Notes: generated by a model from the sequence alone, not told the origin. 64,000 nucleotides of DNA from Flavobacterium flabelliforme (GCF_017948675.1 NZ_JAGFBU010000003.1:211627-275626); one strand, 5' to 3'; numbered from the stretch's first letter, positions 24,964 to 32,891 are shown. Numbers and translations are program-made.

Positions 24964-26251
24964 AAACAAAAAAAACACGGTTTTGGTTACAGATGGTAAC
25001 TTAAATGAAAGTACAGATACAGTACGAGAACTTTCAGATAATAAATTAGAAAAATTTAAAAAGCCACTCTTGTTCACGTTGATGAGTATAGTATTTCTTG
25101 GTTGTATGTATTTAATTTTTAAACCATCGGAAGACATAAAAAAGAAAGAAGGAATAGGTCTTAATGATTCAGTTCCTCAAGCTTCTACTGTCGGTTTACA
25201 ACATGATAAACAAAAAGCCTATGAACAAGAATTGATGGACGAAAAAAATCAACAAAAACAAAATGCGCTAAGCTCGCTTTCTGATTACTGGAGTGAAGGT
25301 AACATCCACGAAACAGTTGATGATGGTCCTGAAAATGAAAAAGAAGCTAATACCAATACTTCGCTGAATAGTTATCGCAATGCGCAAAAAACACTAGGTA
25401 CTTTTTATGAAAACGATACTGCTGAGACACAGGAATTGCAGAAACAACTGGATGAATTAAAAGCACAAATGGCTAGAAAAGACGAAGCGCCTATGAATCC
25501 AGTAGATACCCAATTGGAACTTATGGAAAAATCCTATCAGATGGCTGCAAAATACTTGCCTACGAATACAGCATCAAAGGAACAATCAAAGGAGAAAAAG
25601 GAAGCTATTGCTAGCCCTTCTAGCCAAAAGGAATCGTTTGTCTCAATTATTTCGGCTCGTAAAAGTGCGGTTTCGTCATTGCATAGAGATCTTCCTGATA
25701 GCACCTTTATAGCCAGTTGGAGCGAAAGTCGCAATCGTGGATTCTTTACAGTTGGCAAAATAGAACAAGCGTCACAACCCAAAAATAGTGTTCGTGCAGT
25801 CATCCAAACCACACAAGTGGTATCAGTGGAAAGTAATGTTCGTTTACGTTTGTTAGAGCCAGCCAAAATGCAAAATCGTATTATTCCACAAGGGACAGTA
25901 TTGACGGCAAATTCAAAATTTAATCAAGGAAGGCTGCAAATGAGGATTACCTCGATTGAGTTGGATGGTAATATTATTGCAGTTGATCTGACCATTTATA
26001 GTTTAGATGGACAACAAGGATTATTTGTACCCTATTCGCCAGAAATGAGCGCTGTAAAAGAAATGGCTGCCAATATGGGGCAAACCTCAGGAAGCAGTAT
26101 TATGATTTCAAGCTCCCCGGGGCAACAGATAGCCGGCGATTTGAGCCGTGGTCTTGTCCAAGGCATTTCAGGCTATTTTTCCAAAAAAATGAAAACACCA
26201 AAAGTGACGTTGAAGTCAGGGCTTCAAGTGTTTCTAGTCTCAAAAAATTAA
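24950..26251 (+). CDS. traM: TraM, VirB10-like conjugation protein
   Basis: 433 residues, ATG at 24950 within the end of traL. A cytoplasmic tail is followed by one membrane helix (LLFTLMSIVFLGCMYLIF, about 40-57) and a long polar spacer with a short coiled coil (ELQKQLDELKAQMARKDEA). The C-terminal domain contains VRAVIQTTQVVSVESNVRLR, then RIIPQGTVLTANSKF and DLSRGLVQGISGYFSKKMK. This is the layout of VirB10-type proteins, which link the inner membrane to the outer-membrane core complex. Intact, 34 bases before traN. Confidence 0.9.
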   Translation: MKESENKKNTVLVTDGNLNESTDTVRELSDNKLEKFKKPLLFTLMSIVFLGCMYLIFKPSEDIKKKEGIGLNDSVPQASTVGLQHDKQKAYEQELMDEKNQQKQNALSSLSDYWSEGNIHETVDDGPENEKEANTNTSLNSYRNAQKTLGTFYENDTAETQELQKQLDELKAQMARKDEAPMNPVDTQLELMEKSYQMAAKYLPTNTASKEQSKEKKEAIASPSSQKESFVSIISARKSAVSSLHRDLPDSTFIASWSESRNRGFFTVGKIEQASQPKNSVRAVIQTTQVVSVESNVRLRLLEPAKMQNRIIPQGTVLTANSKFNQGRLQMRITSIELDGNIIAVDLTIYSLDGQQGLFVPYSPEMSAVKEMAANMGQTSGSSIMISSSPGQQIAGDLSRGLVQGISGYFSKKMKTPKVTLKSGLQVFLVSKN

Positions 26252-26285
26252 ATGTTCAGTTTGGTAAAATTTAATAAAGTAAAAT

Positions 26286-27188
26286 ATGAAAACAACAATA
26301 AAAAATATAGTATTAGGATTGGTCTTATTTTTAGGATACAGTACGGAATCAGAAGGGCAAGTGACTGTTAATAATGCCCAAAAAATGAATTTAGAGGAAA
26401 TAGAGCCGTACAGGATAGAGGTAACTTATAGTAAAACTTCACATCTGTTATTTCCTGCTGTAATCCGATACGTAGATTTAGGAAGTGACTATTTGATTGC
26501 GAGTAAAGCAGAAGATGCGGAAAATGTATTACGAGTAAAAGCTTCAGTGCGCAATTTTGAAGAGGAAACCAACTTTTCTGTAATTACCGAAGATGGCCAT
26601 TTTTATAATTTCAATGTGGGTTACAATCCTTTAGCTGTGGATTTGAATTATAATCTTTTAGGAATGCAGAAAGGGATTAGTAGATCACCTACAAATGATG
26701 TTCTTTTTGAGGAACTCGGAAAGAATTCGCCTTCATTGGTGAGCGATTTAATGGAAACGATATGTAAAAAAGACAAACGTATAGTAAAAAATAAGGGTGC
26801 TAGAAGTTTTGGTATCGAATTCTTATTGAAAGGACTATACATCGATGAGGGTAAGTTCTATTTCCATACTCAAGTTACAAACTTTAGTCATGTCTCCTTT
26901 AATATCGATTTCATTACTTTTAAAGTAGTGGACAAAAAGCTAGCTAAACGCACAGTTTTACAAGAAAGGATGTTGCATGCACTAAAAACCTATAAGCCAC
27001 TGGGCGCAATTAAAGGTAAAACAGCAGAGCCAAATGTTTTTCTGCTGGACCAATTTACTATTGGCAATGATAAAATACTGCTAATAGAAATTTCCGAAAA
27101 AAACGGAGATAGACATCAGGTACTAAAACTTAAAAATTCAGATTTAGTCAAAGCAAAACTAATAACGAATAACAAGTCTCGTGACTGA
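26286..27188 (+). CDS. traN: TraN, DUF4138 conjugation protein
   Basis: 300 residues, ATG at 26286. A signal peptide (IVLGLVLFLGYSTESEGQ) is followed by TYSKTSHLLFPAVIRYVDLG and DYLIASKAEDAENVLRVKA, the classic TraN start, and by GLYIDEGKFYFHTQVTNFSH and NIDFITFKVVDKK. DUF4138 proteins are VirB9-like beta-rich periplasmic proteins that pair with TraM. It is the last tra gene; a terminator follows 70 bases downstream. TraO, TraP and TraQ of CTnDOT-type elements are absent. Confidence 0.88.
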   Translation: MKTTIKNIVLGLVLFLGYSTESEGQVTVNNAQKMNLEEIEPYRIEVTYSKTSHLLFPAVIRYVDLGSDYLIASKAEDAENVLRVKASVRNFEEETNFSVITEDGHFYNFNVGYNPLAVDLNYNLLGMQKGISRSPTNDVLFEELGKNSPSLVSDLMETICKKDKRIVKNKGARSFGIEFLLKGLYIDEGKFYFHTQVTNFSHVSFNIDFITFKVVDKKLAKRTVLQERMLHALKTYKPLGAIKGKTAEPNVFLLDQFTIGNDKILLIEISEKNGDRHQVLKLKNSDLVKAKLITNNKSRD

Positions 27189-27257
27189 AATAGATCCTTT
27201 TGAATAAGATGTTTGAAAACTAATCATTTCAAAAATTCAAAATATTAAAATGGAAAG

Positions 27258-27296
27258 CAGGCTGTGTCACTCGTAATGACAGAGCCTGTTTTTTTT
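27258..27296 (+). terminator. Rho-independent terminator of the tra operon
   Basis: CAGGCTGTGTCA (27258-27269) pairs with TGACAGAGCCTG (27277-27288) with one mismatch, and eight T follow (27289-27296). It lies 70 bases after the traN stop and closes the traE-N operon. Confidence 0.85.
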
Positions 27297-27404
27297 AGAA
27301 CGACATAATTTATTATTTAATTAGCTTTAAATCAATGGATTGAGTTTTTTTTAAAAAAATAATTTTTCTTAAATTTAGAAATTGAAAATTAAAATAATCA
27401 CATT

Positions 27405-27684
27405 ATGTATTCAACATTAGTTTTAAGTATTCTAGCTTTACTAAGTGGTTTCGGTATGCGTTATTGGATTAACAGAAGAAAATTTTACAGAAGAAGTCCT
27501 TTGGGTGTGGAAGGTTTTTCAAGTTATGAAAAAATCAGTCTTTATTTTATTTCTGGAACGTTAAGGAAAATGGATAGCCTATATTCTGATTATTTTTGGA
27601 CTCCTTTTTTTGTGGAGCTATTCAAGAGAAAGTAACGATAGTAAAGAGATGATTCAAAAAGAGGTATCGTATAAACACGTTTAA
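27405..27684 (+). pseudogene. Broken small two-helix membrane protein gene
   Basis: From the ATG at 27405 the frame reads LSILALLSGFGMRYWINRRK and FYRRSPLGVEGFSSYEK and then drifts into an unlikely sequence. One base shifted, the next part makes sense: KSVFILFLER, stop, GKWIAYILIIFGLLFLWSYS, then a polar tail ending at 27684. The first part is a membrane helix plus the basic motif and VEGF-S-YEK block of small membrane proteins commonly found after tra genes in flavobacterial elements (often misnamed molybdenum transporter permease). A run of A (27524-27529) is the likely frameshift site and a TAA replaces the Leu of ERLGKW. Two lesions make it a pseudogene. Confidence 0.6.
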
Positions 27685-27873
27685 AAGAAAATAAAAAAAA
27701 GCGGCATTCTTTTGCTTCTTTTCTTTTGACGCTTATGTGGAAAGAAAAGAAGTCCAGTAAAAAAGATAGGATAATGAATATCCTATATAATAAACGCGAC
27801 CTTTTTGGTGAAATAGCAAGAGCAATGAGAAGCTACGCTGTTGCCGTTTTACTAAAAGGGTTGTACCACTTCC

Positions 27874-27918
27874 TGCAAAAAGACTTTCCCGACCATGGGA
27901 AGGGAGTGTCTTTTTGCA
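27874..27918. repeat. Inverted repeat (11-base arms) in gene-free DNA
   Basis: TGCAAAAAGAC (27874-27884) is repeated inverted as GTCTTTTTGCA (27908-27918), and inner bases TTCCC/GGGAA also pair, giving a 45-base stem-loop. There is no T-run after it on the plus strand. The 69-codon frame that runs over it is unlikely to be real. It may be an RNA element or an operator. Confidence 0.4.
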
Positions 27919-28011
27919 CCCAAAGTCTGAGGTAATGCAACTGGAAAAGGTTGTGTCCCAAAATCCTTAAGATTTAAAGAAAAACTTTATTCTGAAAAAT
28001 AAGAAAAATAA

Positions 28012-28047
28012 TTAAAGGCGACTGCTTTAGTGAGTAGTCGCCTTTAA
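28012..28047. terminator. Terminator hairpin after the DUF932 gene
   Basis: TTAAAGGCGACT (28012-28023) and AGTCGCCTTTAA (28036-28047) form a perfect 12-base stem with a 12-base loop. On the minus strand it lies 14 bases after the stop of the DUF932 gene. On the plus strand it is followed by an AT-rich stretch containing seven T, so it could end transcription from both sides. Confidence 0.7.
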
Positions 28048-28060
28048 TTTTAAAATTTTT

Positions 28061-29134
28061 TTATTTGAAGTTGAAAACTTCAGTACCTATTTTTTGAAAT
28101 GAGGCACACAGTTCAAAAGCTTTTTGTGATTTTATCTGTGCAGTACCGCCCAAAATGATAGATTGCAATTTGGCTTCATTATCCTTATAGCTACGTACAT
28201 TTTGGTAGTAGCCTGTAACTGCGTTATAAGCTCCAAACAAAGTGCCTTTTGTCGTTTCCATTTGTTGTGAGTCGCTTGTCATAGCATAGGCAAAAGCATC
28301 TTCAACAGTGTTTTTAAAAACGGTGGATATTTCGTCCTCATTTCCGTTTTTAATATGCTGTAAGGTTTCCTTATTGGGACATAGTGCTAGTTGTATCAAT
28401 TTTTTTGCCTCGTTGTCATTTACTCTTACTTTTGCCCATTCATTAAAAATCCCCTCAAGTTGATTACTAAATTCGTTTGCTAATCCCATTACTTTGTGAG
28501 CGTTATCCAAACGTTGTTTAGCTCCCGAAGTATGGCGGATACGTACTACATTGCTCATATTTCGAAGCGAAGCGTTAAGCGTATTTTGGCAAACAATTCT
28601 AACAGGTGTAAAAGCTGCCGTAATACTTCCACTACCATCATGAGAAGTGGTTAAAAAAATGTATTTTTCTGTGACATCATCACCAGTACCCACACGAATA
28701 TAATCAGGTAGTTTTGCAGTAATGAAAATGCGTTCCCCATTTCCCAATGCGCCTGCAGTTTCGTACATGATTCCCTCTGTACCACCTACAATAGAATCAA
28801 AAAAACTAAAGGCCTCTCGATTTTGTACGATATGATAATCTTTGCCTACTACGCCCAACACCGTATTGTTATCATTGCGGATAGTAGCAAAATAATTAGG
28901 AACTTCCAGCTCATTATCTCTGATTTCGGTAGCGTTTGTATTTTTTACAAAACTTGAGACTTTTGTTAAAATAGGGCTTTTTATTACCTCATAATCGAGT
29001 CCAGCGTGCTGGATAGCTTCCGAACTTGTGGGATAGTCTTTTACGATTTGCCCTAAACCGTGCCATGCTTTTTCTTGTACGCTAAAAAATGAATAACGTC
29101 CTGTTCTTTCGTTGAAATTTAAATTGTGTGCCAT
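28061..29134 (-). CDS. DUF932 (TIGR03299, phage/plasmid-like) protein
   Basis: 357 residues, ATG at 29134. It starts MAHNLNFNERTGRYSFFSVQ and continues AWHGLGQIVKDYPTSSEAIQ, the canonical start of DUF932 proteins. Middle parts such as LTTSHDGSGSITAAFTPVRI and VCQNTLNASL also match. The family occurs on plasmids, phages and conjugative elements and is thought to act in element maintenance or DNA metabolism, but its role is unproved. It lies 45 bases downstream of the element's single-strand binding protein on the same strand, so both are likely made early after transfer. Intact. Confidence 0.85.
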   Translation of the reverse strand: MAHNLNFNERTGRYSFFSVQEKAWHGLGQIVKDYPTSSEAIQHAGLDYEVIKSPILTKVSSFVKNTNATEIRDNELEVPNYFATIRNDNNTVLGVVGKDYHIVQNREAFSFFDSIVGGTEGIMYETAGALGNGERIFITAKLPDYIRVGTGDDVTEKYIFLTTSHDGSGSITAAFTPVRIVCQNTLNASLRNMSNVVRIRHTSGAKQRLDNAHKVMGLANEFSNQLEGIFNEWAKVRVNDNEAKKLIQLALCPNKETLQHIKNGNEDEISTVFKNTVEDAFAYAMTSDSQQMETTKGTLFGAYNAVTGYYQNVRSYKDNEAKLQSIILGGTAQIKSQKAFELCASFQKIGTEVFNFK

Positions 29135-29179
29135 GATATTAAAATTTTAAAAGGTTGAAAAATGATTAAATAAAAGGTG

Positions 29180-29572
29180 TTAAAAAGGTAGGTCATCGAC
29201 CGTTTCATGTTCTGTAACTTTCCTCTTTTCTTGATCTGAGATGTCAAGTAGATTGTCTGTTTTCTTACCGCCTCCATGCAATTTAATAGTAGCCGTATGA
29301 AAATTTAAACTTGCTCTTAGTTCCCCGTGTTTCGCTGTCCACGCTCTAGTGCTTACTCTGCCTGTAAGCTCTACCAAAGCGCCTTTGGTCAGTATCTTCG
29401 CTACATTTGGACTTATCCAATAGGAGCAATCAAAATAGCTTGTTTGCTCTATGCGTTCGCCCTGTTTGTTGCGATAGCTGTCATTGATAGCTATCGAAAA
29501 GTTTACTACTTGTTTTTCCTGTGACGTTGTGCGTACTTCCGCATCCCTTGTCAGTCTTCCGATGATGTTCAT
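29180..29572 (-). CDS. ssb: Single-strand DNA-binding protein (element-borne)
   Basis: 130 residues, ATG at 29572. The OB-fold shows NIIGRLTRDAEVRTTSQEKQ, VVNFSIAINDSYRNKQGER, SYFDCSYWISPNVAKILTKG and VELTGRVSTRAW. The tail ends in DDLPF, an acidic tip ending in Phe like that used by SSB to recruit partner enzymes. Host SSBs are usually longer (150-180 residues), so this short form fits a conjugative-element SSB that protects the incoming strand. It is the first gene of a two-gene unit with the DUF932 protein. Confidence 0.88.
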   Translation of the reverse strand: MNIIGRLTRDAEVRTTSQEKQVVNFSIAINDSYRNKQGERIEQTSYFDCSYWISPNVAKILTKGALVELTGRVSTRAWTAKHGELRASLNFHTATIKLHGGGKKTDNLLDISDQEKRKVTEHETVDDLPF

Positions 29573-29748
29573 AATTTCTAATTTTTAGAGTTATAATTTT
29601 TTAATTAATTTATTCGGCAATGAGAGGAGGAGCTGTTTCGTTTCACTCTGTTTCCATTTCTAAAGCTTTTGTTTTCCATAATTGACATTTTTTTTATTCG
29701 TTTAAAGAGTCGGAGTATGCTTTGTTTCGTTTCACGAGCATAAAAGGT

Positions 29749-29859
29749 TAGTGTTTAGCAAAAACAAGGTTTTATCAAATAAATACTATCCGCCTCGGCG
29801 GATGGAGATTTTTTGATAAACCCGTAGGGCTTGACCTTTTTTTTGCGTTAAGAACACTA
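29749..29859. repeat. Large nested inverted repeat with TCCGCC/GGCGGA core
   Basis: Outer arms TAGTGTT (29749-29755) and AACACTA (29853-29859) enclose GCAAAAACAAGG and its near-complement CCTTTTTTTTGC (29834-29845), then TTTATCAAA (29771-29779) and TTTGATAAA (29812-29820), then ATCCGCC-TC-GGCGGAT (29788-29803). All layers share roughly one centre. The core hairpin resembles the one at 11775-11790 in the mob region. It could be a replication or transfer origin, or a structured RNA. Confidence 0.55.
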
Positions 29860-30023
29860 GTATACCTTTGCTCTTGAAATGGGACAGAAAAGCATATTGG
29901 CACTTGAATAAAAAAATAGTGGAAGTTTAGAAAAGGTTTGTTCCAAATGGTTCAATGTGTTCGAAAAAAGAGATCAGCCATAAAGAATGACTTCAAAACT
30001 TTAAGTTTTTTCTACTTTCCTAA

Positions 30024-30160
30024 AATATCTGGCTATGAAAGCCAGGTAAAAGGATCTTAAAAAATAATCAATAGTATTTTTTAAGATTATTTTATCAGAC
30101 ATCCGACTAAGCTCTTTTTTAATGGAGTGGAGCGGAATTATAAATGTGCTTTGAGGATCA
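30024..30160. repeat. Tandem structured repeat, copy 1
   Basis: A 137-base unit beginning AATATCTGGCT and ending GTGCTTTGAGGATCA, repeated imperfectly at 30195-30340. Hairpins: CTGGCT/AGCCAG near the start, then a perfect 13-base stem ATCTTAAAAAATA (30054-30066) with TATTTTTTAAGAT (30075-30087). An AAGC/GCTT-bounded element follows. Non-coding in all frames. Confidence 0.65.
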
Positions 30161-30194
30161 ATTTTAAAAGTTCAATTCGATAATATTTTATTAT

Positions 30195-30340
30195 AATATC
30201 TGGCTTCGAAAGCCAGGTAAAAGGATCTTAAGAAATAATGAATTATAATGCCATTATTTTTTAAGATTATTTTATCAGATATCCGATTAAGCTCTTTTAT
30301 AATGGAGCGTAGCGGAGTTATAAATGTGCTTTGAGGATCA
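30195..30340. repeat. Tandem structured repeat, copy 2
   Basis: A 146-base unit homologous to 30024-30160. The main stem keeps its pairing: ATCTTAAGAAATAAT (30225-30239) with ATTATTTTTTAAGAT (30253-30267), in which an A-to-G change is tolerated as a G-U pair. The loop is longer than in copy 1 and accounts for most of the extra length. The first hairpin loop differs (tatg against ttcg) while its stem is identical. Confidence 0.65.
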
Positions 30341-30594
30341 ACCTAAATTGTGAATTGTATAAATTATTTAATAAATATATTATTCTTGATGTGAAGGTGA
30401 AAGTTAATTCGTTGAATTATAGTTGTTTAGTACGGTTGGACAAAAATGGTCAAAAAGTGACTTTGTATGACATATAGTTTTGTTTACGCTGTATTGCTTT
30501 AAATTTAAGTTTTGGAGCTAAATGTTAAACGAGTAAGTGCAAAATAATTTTAGATTAAGAACAATGATTTGTACTTCCGCAATGCTATGGAATT
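30341..30594. other. Spacer before the RteC-like gene
   Basis: About 250 AT-rich bases after the tandem repeats. I see no reading frame or strong hairpin. It probably carries the promoter of the RteC-like gene at 30595. Confidence 0.4.
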
Positions 30595-31038
30595 ATGAAG
30601 TGTAATAGAAAAAATTTAGGCGATGATCTATATATGGTCAAGAATTTACATGAAAGACTAGGAATTGTTGAGGACTATCTATTTAGAATTGGCTTTGTGA
30701 AAAGTCATCACATATTACTTACGGAAGGTGTTGAAACTGTTAAATGTGGTTCTAGTCTGCAAAAAGGTGAATTAGTCTATTTGTTTCACATTTTGATGGA
30801 AGATGGAATATTATATTTTGATCCAGTAGATAAGAAAAGGAACAGAAGGCTTTTTCAAAACTTCATTGAAAAAAATTTCACATACTTTGGAGACGGCGGT
30901 TTCCAGCATCGCATCTTAGATTCGAGTAGGCATTTTTCGGAATGTGTAGGTTATACGTATAGGGAGAAGCAATTGCGCTACCTTGAAAAAATTATTATGA
31001 TATTGCTATCAAAGAAGGAATATTTAACTAAATCATAG
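30595..31038 (+). CDS. Small protein with weak likeness to the RteC C-terminal domain
   Basis: 147 residues, ATG at 30595. I do not recognise a full family. Residues 60-135 (KGELVYLFHILMEDGILYF, then a basic stretch with KKRNRRLFQNFIEKNFTYFG, then LRYLEKIIMILL) resemble the C-terminal part of RteC, the regulator of excision in CTnDOT-like elements. That part also has an ELIYAL-type helix, an FN.D motif and a terminal FL..L helix. RteC proteins are longer (about 200-280 residues), so this would be a short form. It lies 65 bases before the excisionase-like gene and shares its strand. A regulatory role in excision is inference. Confidence 0.45.
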   Translation: MKCNRKNLGDDLYMVKNLHERLGIVEDYLFRIGFVKSHHILLTEGVETVKCGSSLQKGELVYLFHILMEDGILYFDPVDKKRNRRLFQNFIEKNFTYFGDGGFQHRILDSSRHFSECVGYTYREKQLRYLEKIIMILLSKKEYLTKS

Positions 31039-31103
31039 TATGTATTTAAGGGGCTGCATTCTTACGATTCAGAAAATTAATTGACTATTAAAATGTATAC
31101 GTT

Positions 31104-31397
31104 ATGGGAAAAGAAGAAGAAGAAAAGAGACATGAAGAGATGATAATAATTTTAAAAAAAGTACTACTACCATTATATTCCAAATTAGATGAAATTGAAG
31201 TTAAGCTTGTATCTTCTAATAATAACAAGTTTCCACAGTATTATAGAAATGAAGATTTAAAAAAAGTTTTTGGATTTTCAAGTAACACTATTGTTAAGTA
31301 TCGACAAACAGGAATTCTGCCGTATACTAAGATGGGTGATATATTTTTGTATGAGGCAAGTAAAATAGAAAAATTACTGAATAAGAATGGACATTGA
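31104..31397 (+). CDS. Helix-turn-helix excisionase-like protein
   Basis: 97 residues, ATG at 31104. It has a charged N-terminal coiled stretch (EEEEKRHEEMIIILKKVLLP), then the MerR/Xis-type winged helix: YYRNEDLKKVFGFSSNTIVK, then YRQTGILPYTKMGDIFLYEA, and SKIEKLLNKN. The T-I-V-K-Y-R-x-x-G-x-L-P-Y-x-K pattern is that of Bacteroidetes excisionase or RDF proteins. Its place between a putative RteC-like gene and the integrase supports a role in excision. It is followed by a strong terminator. Intact. Confidence 0.75.
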   Translation: MGKEEEEKRHEEMIIILKKVLLPLYSKLDEIEVKLVSSNNNKFPQYYRNEDLKKVFGFSSNTIVKYRQTGILPYTKMGDIFLYEASKIEKLLNKNGH

Positions 31398-31450
31398 AAA
31401 TAGAAATAAAATCAAGAACTGGAGATTCTTGCGATACGAATAATTAGAAC

Positions 31451-31480
31451 AAAAAAGGATTCCTGCGGGAATCCTTTTTT
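31451..31480. terminator. Bidirectional terminator between xis-like gene and integrase
   Basis: AAAAAAGGATTCC (31451-31463) and GGAATCCTTTTTT (31468-31480) form a perfect 13-base stem with a TGCG loop, with T-runs in both directions. It sits between the convergent excisionase-like gene and the integrase. Confidence 0.85.
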
Positions 31481-31535
31481 GTTGAGAATACCTGGTTTTT
31501 TAAAAGATATCTCTATTAGGAATGGTGATGAAAGA

Positions 31536-32750
31536 CTATACGTATTTTTCCTTCAGTTTTTCCATGTCTTCCATTACGTTTACATCTAAAACCTTAGCAT
31601 AATGTTGCGTTTGTTTAATATTTGTATGCCCCATCATTGAAGAAACATTTTCTATTCTAACACCATTACCTAAAGTTACGGTGGTTGCAAAAGTATGTCT
31701 TGCGACATACCAGGTCAGGTTTTTATCAATTCCGCATAAATCCGCAATTTCCTTAAGGTATGCATTCATTTTTTGATTTGATATTTGAGGAATTAATCCT
31801 ATTTGTAAGTCTTTATATTTACTGATAATTTTAAGAGTGGGAGGGAGTACAGGTACGTTTGCTCTGATTGCCGTTTTTGTTCTGTTAGTCATAATCCAAA
31901 GTGCGTCATTATTGTCTTGGAATATATTATTTGAAGTAAGTTTTGATGCATCTACAGGAGCATATCCTGTGTAGCAACTAAAAAGGAAAGTGTCCTTTAC
32001 TCTCTCAAGACGCTCCGTCGTGAACATTTTATTTTCAATGCGGTTTAACTCTTGTTGAGTTAGGAATACTGCATTCTTAATATTTAATTTACCATCGTAA
32101 AGTATAAATGGATTTTTATCTATCAAACCCATCCTTATGCAGTAATAACAGGCTGTTTTATACATTCTCATATACTTTACCACCGAATTGTTTTTAATGC
32201 CAACCCGCCCTTTATAAACACTTTCATATTTAAGGAAAGATTCTAGATTATAAATGAAGGCGCTAGATATTTCATTTAATGAAATATCTTGAATTCCATA
32301 TTGCTTTTTCATAAAGATGGTCAGTAGTTCTTTGGAGCGTTCATATTTTTGGAAAGATGCTTTAGATCTTTCGTCTGTATTGACCTTTTTTTGAAAATAG
32401 TTATTATGCGTTTCTATCAGGTGTAAAATGCTTGTCCCTTCAGTTTTTGTTTTCCCTGTAAACTCATTTTTAAGTTGAGTCAAAGAGATTTCTGGGTCAA
32501 CTTTAGTCAACTCATTAAATTTTTTTTCGAGGTTCAACTCAAATATGTCCAAGGCATGTTTGAGTACTTTTTCTTTTTCAATTTTGAGTACATTCCTAAG
32601 GTTGTTGGTAAACTGCCATCTCTCTTTAGAGATACGTTTACTGGTGGTCATATCAATAGATTGCTGATTGTGGGAGATTCGCGCAAAAATAGGAGATTCA
32701 CCATTTTTGTTTGCTTTACCGGGCTTGAGGATAAAAATTACTTTTAACAT
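31536..32750 (-). CDS. int: Tyrosine recombinase, integrase of the element
   Basis: 404 residues, ATG at 32750. An Arm-DNA-binding N-terminus (LKVIFILKPGKANKNGESPI) and a SAM-like core-binding domain lead to the catalytic part: FSCYTGYAPVDASKLTSNNI, TNRTKTAIRANVPVLPP, WYVARHTFATT with R351, MMGHTNIKQ with H375 and nucleophile Y384 (QHYAKV). As in CTnDOT-like integrases, the first catalytic Arg of TGLR is replaced (TGYA). Also, the His of the usual HxxR box is Tyr348 (YVAR). The gene lies next to the 3' end of tRNA-Ser, its probable target. It has its own promoter region with an 11-base inverted repeat upstream (32843-32891). Confidence 0.92.
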   Translation of the reverse strand: MLKVIFILKPGKANKNGESPIFARISHNQQSIDMTTSKRISKERWQFTNNLRNVLKIEKEKVLKHALDIFELNLEKKFNELTKVDPEISLTQLKNEFTGKTKTEGTSILHLIETHNNYFQKKVNTDERSKASFQKYERSKELLTIFMKKQYGIQDISLNEISSAFIYNLESFLKYESVYKGRVGIKNNSVVKYMRMYKTACYYCIRMGLIDKNPFILYDGKLNIKNAVFLTQQELNRIENKMFTTERLERVKDTFLFSCYTGYAPVDASKLTSNNIFQDNNDALWIMTNRTKTAIRANVPVLPPTLKIISKYKDLQIGLIPQISNQKMNAYLKEIADLCGIDKNLTWYVARHTFATTVTLGNGVRIENVSSMMGHTNIKQTQHYAKVLDVNVMEDMEKLKEKYV

Positions 32751-32842
32751 AATTTAGGTTTTTAAATTAATAATCAAATTGATTTAAAAACTTTGAAAGT
32801 ATCTAGTATTCAAAGGGAATTCCCGGGGAATACTTGAATTTT

Positions 32843-32891
32843 AGTGTCCCTATTTTTAGTGAAAAATAGAAGGGTCACTAATAGGGACACT
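32843..32891. repeat. Inverted repeat between integrase and tRNA-Ser
   Basis: AGTGTCCCTAT (32843-32853) and ATAGGGACACT (32881-32891) are perfect 11-base arms. Inside them TAGTG and CACTA form a second layer. It is 93 bases upstream of the integrase start and about 110 bases from the tRNA 3' end. It may be integrase or excisionase arm sites of attR/attL, or an operator. Confidence 0.45.

Noticed and set aside
27726..27935. 69-codon plus-strand frame
   Set aside because: It needs a TTG start, runs straight through the inverted repeat at 27874-27918, and the sequence looks like nothing known.
30024..30340. Possible CRISPR array
   Set aside because: Only two copies, each about 140 bases with internal hairpins, no short spacers of even length and no cas genes anywhere.
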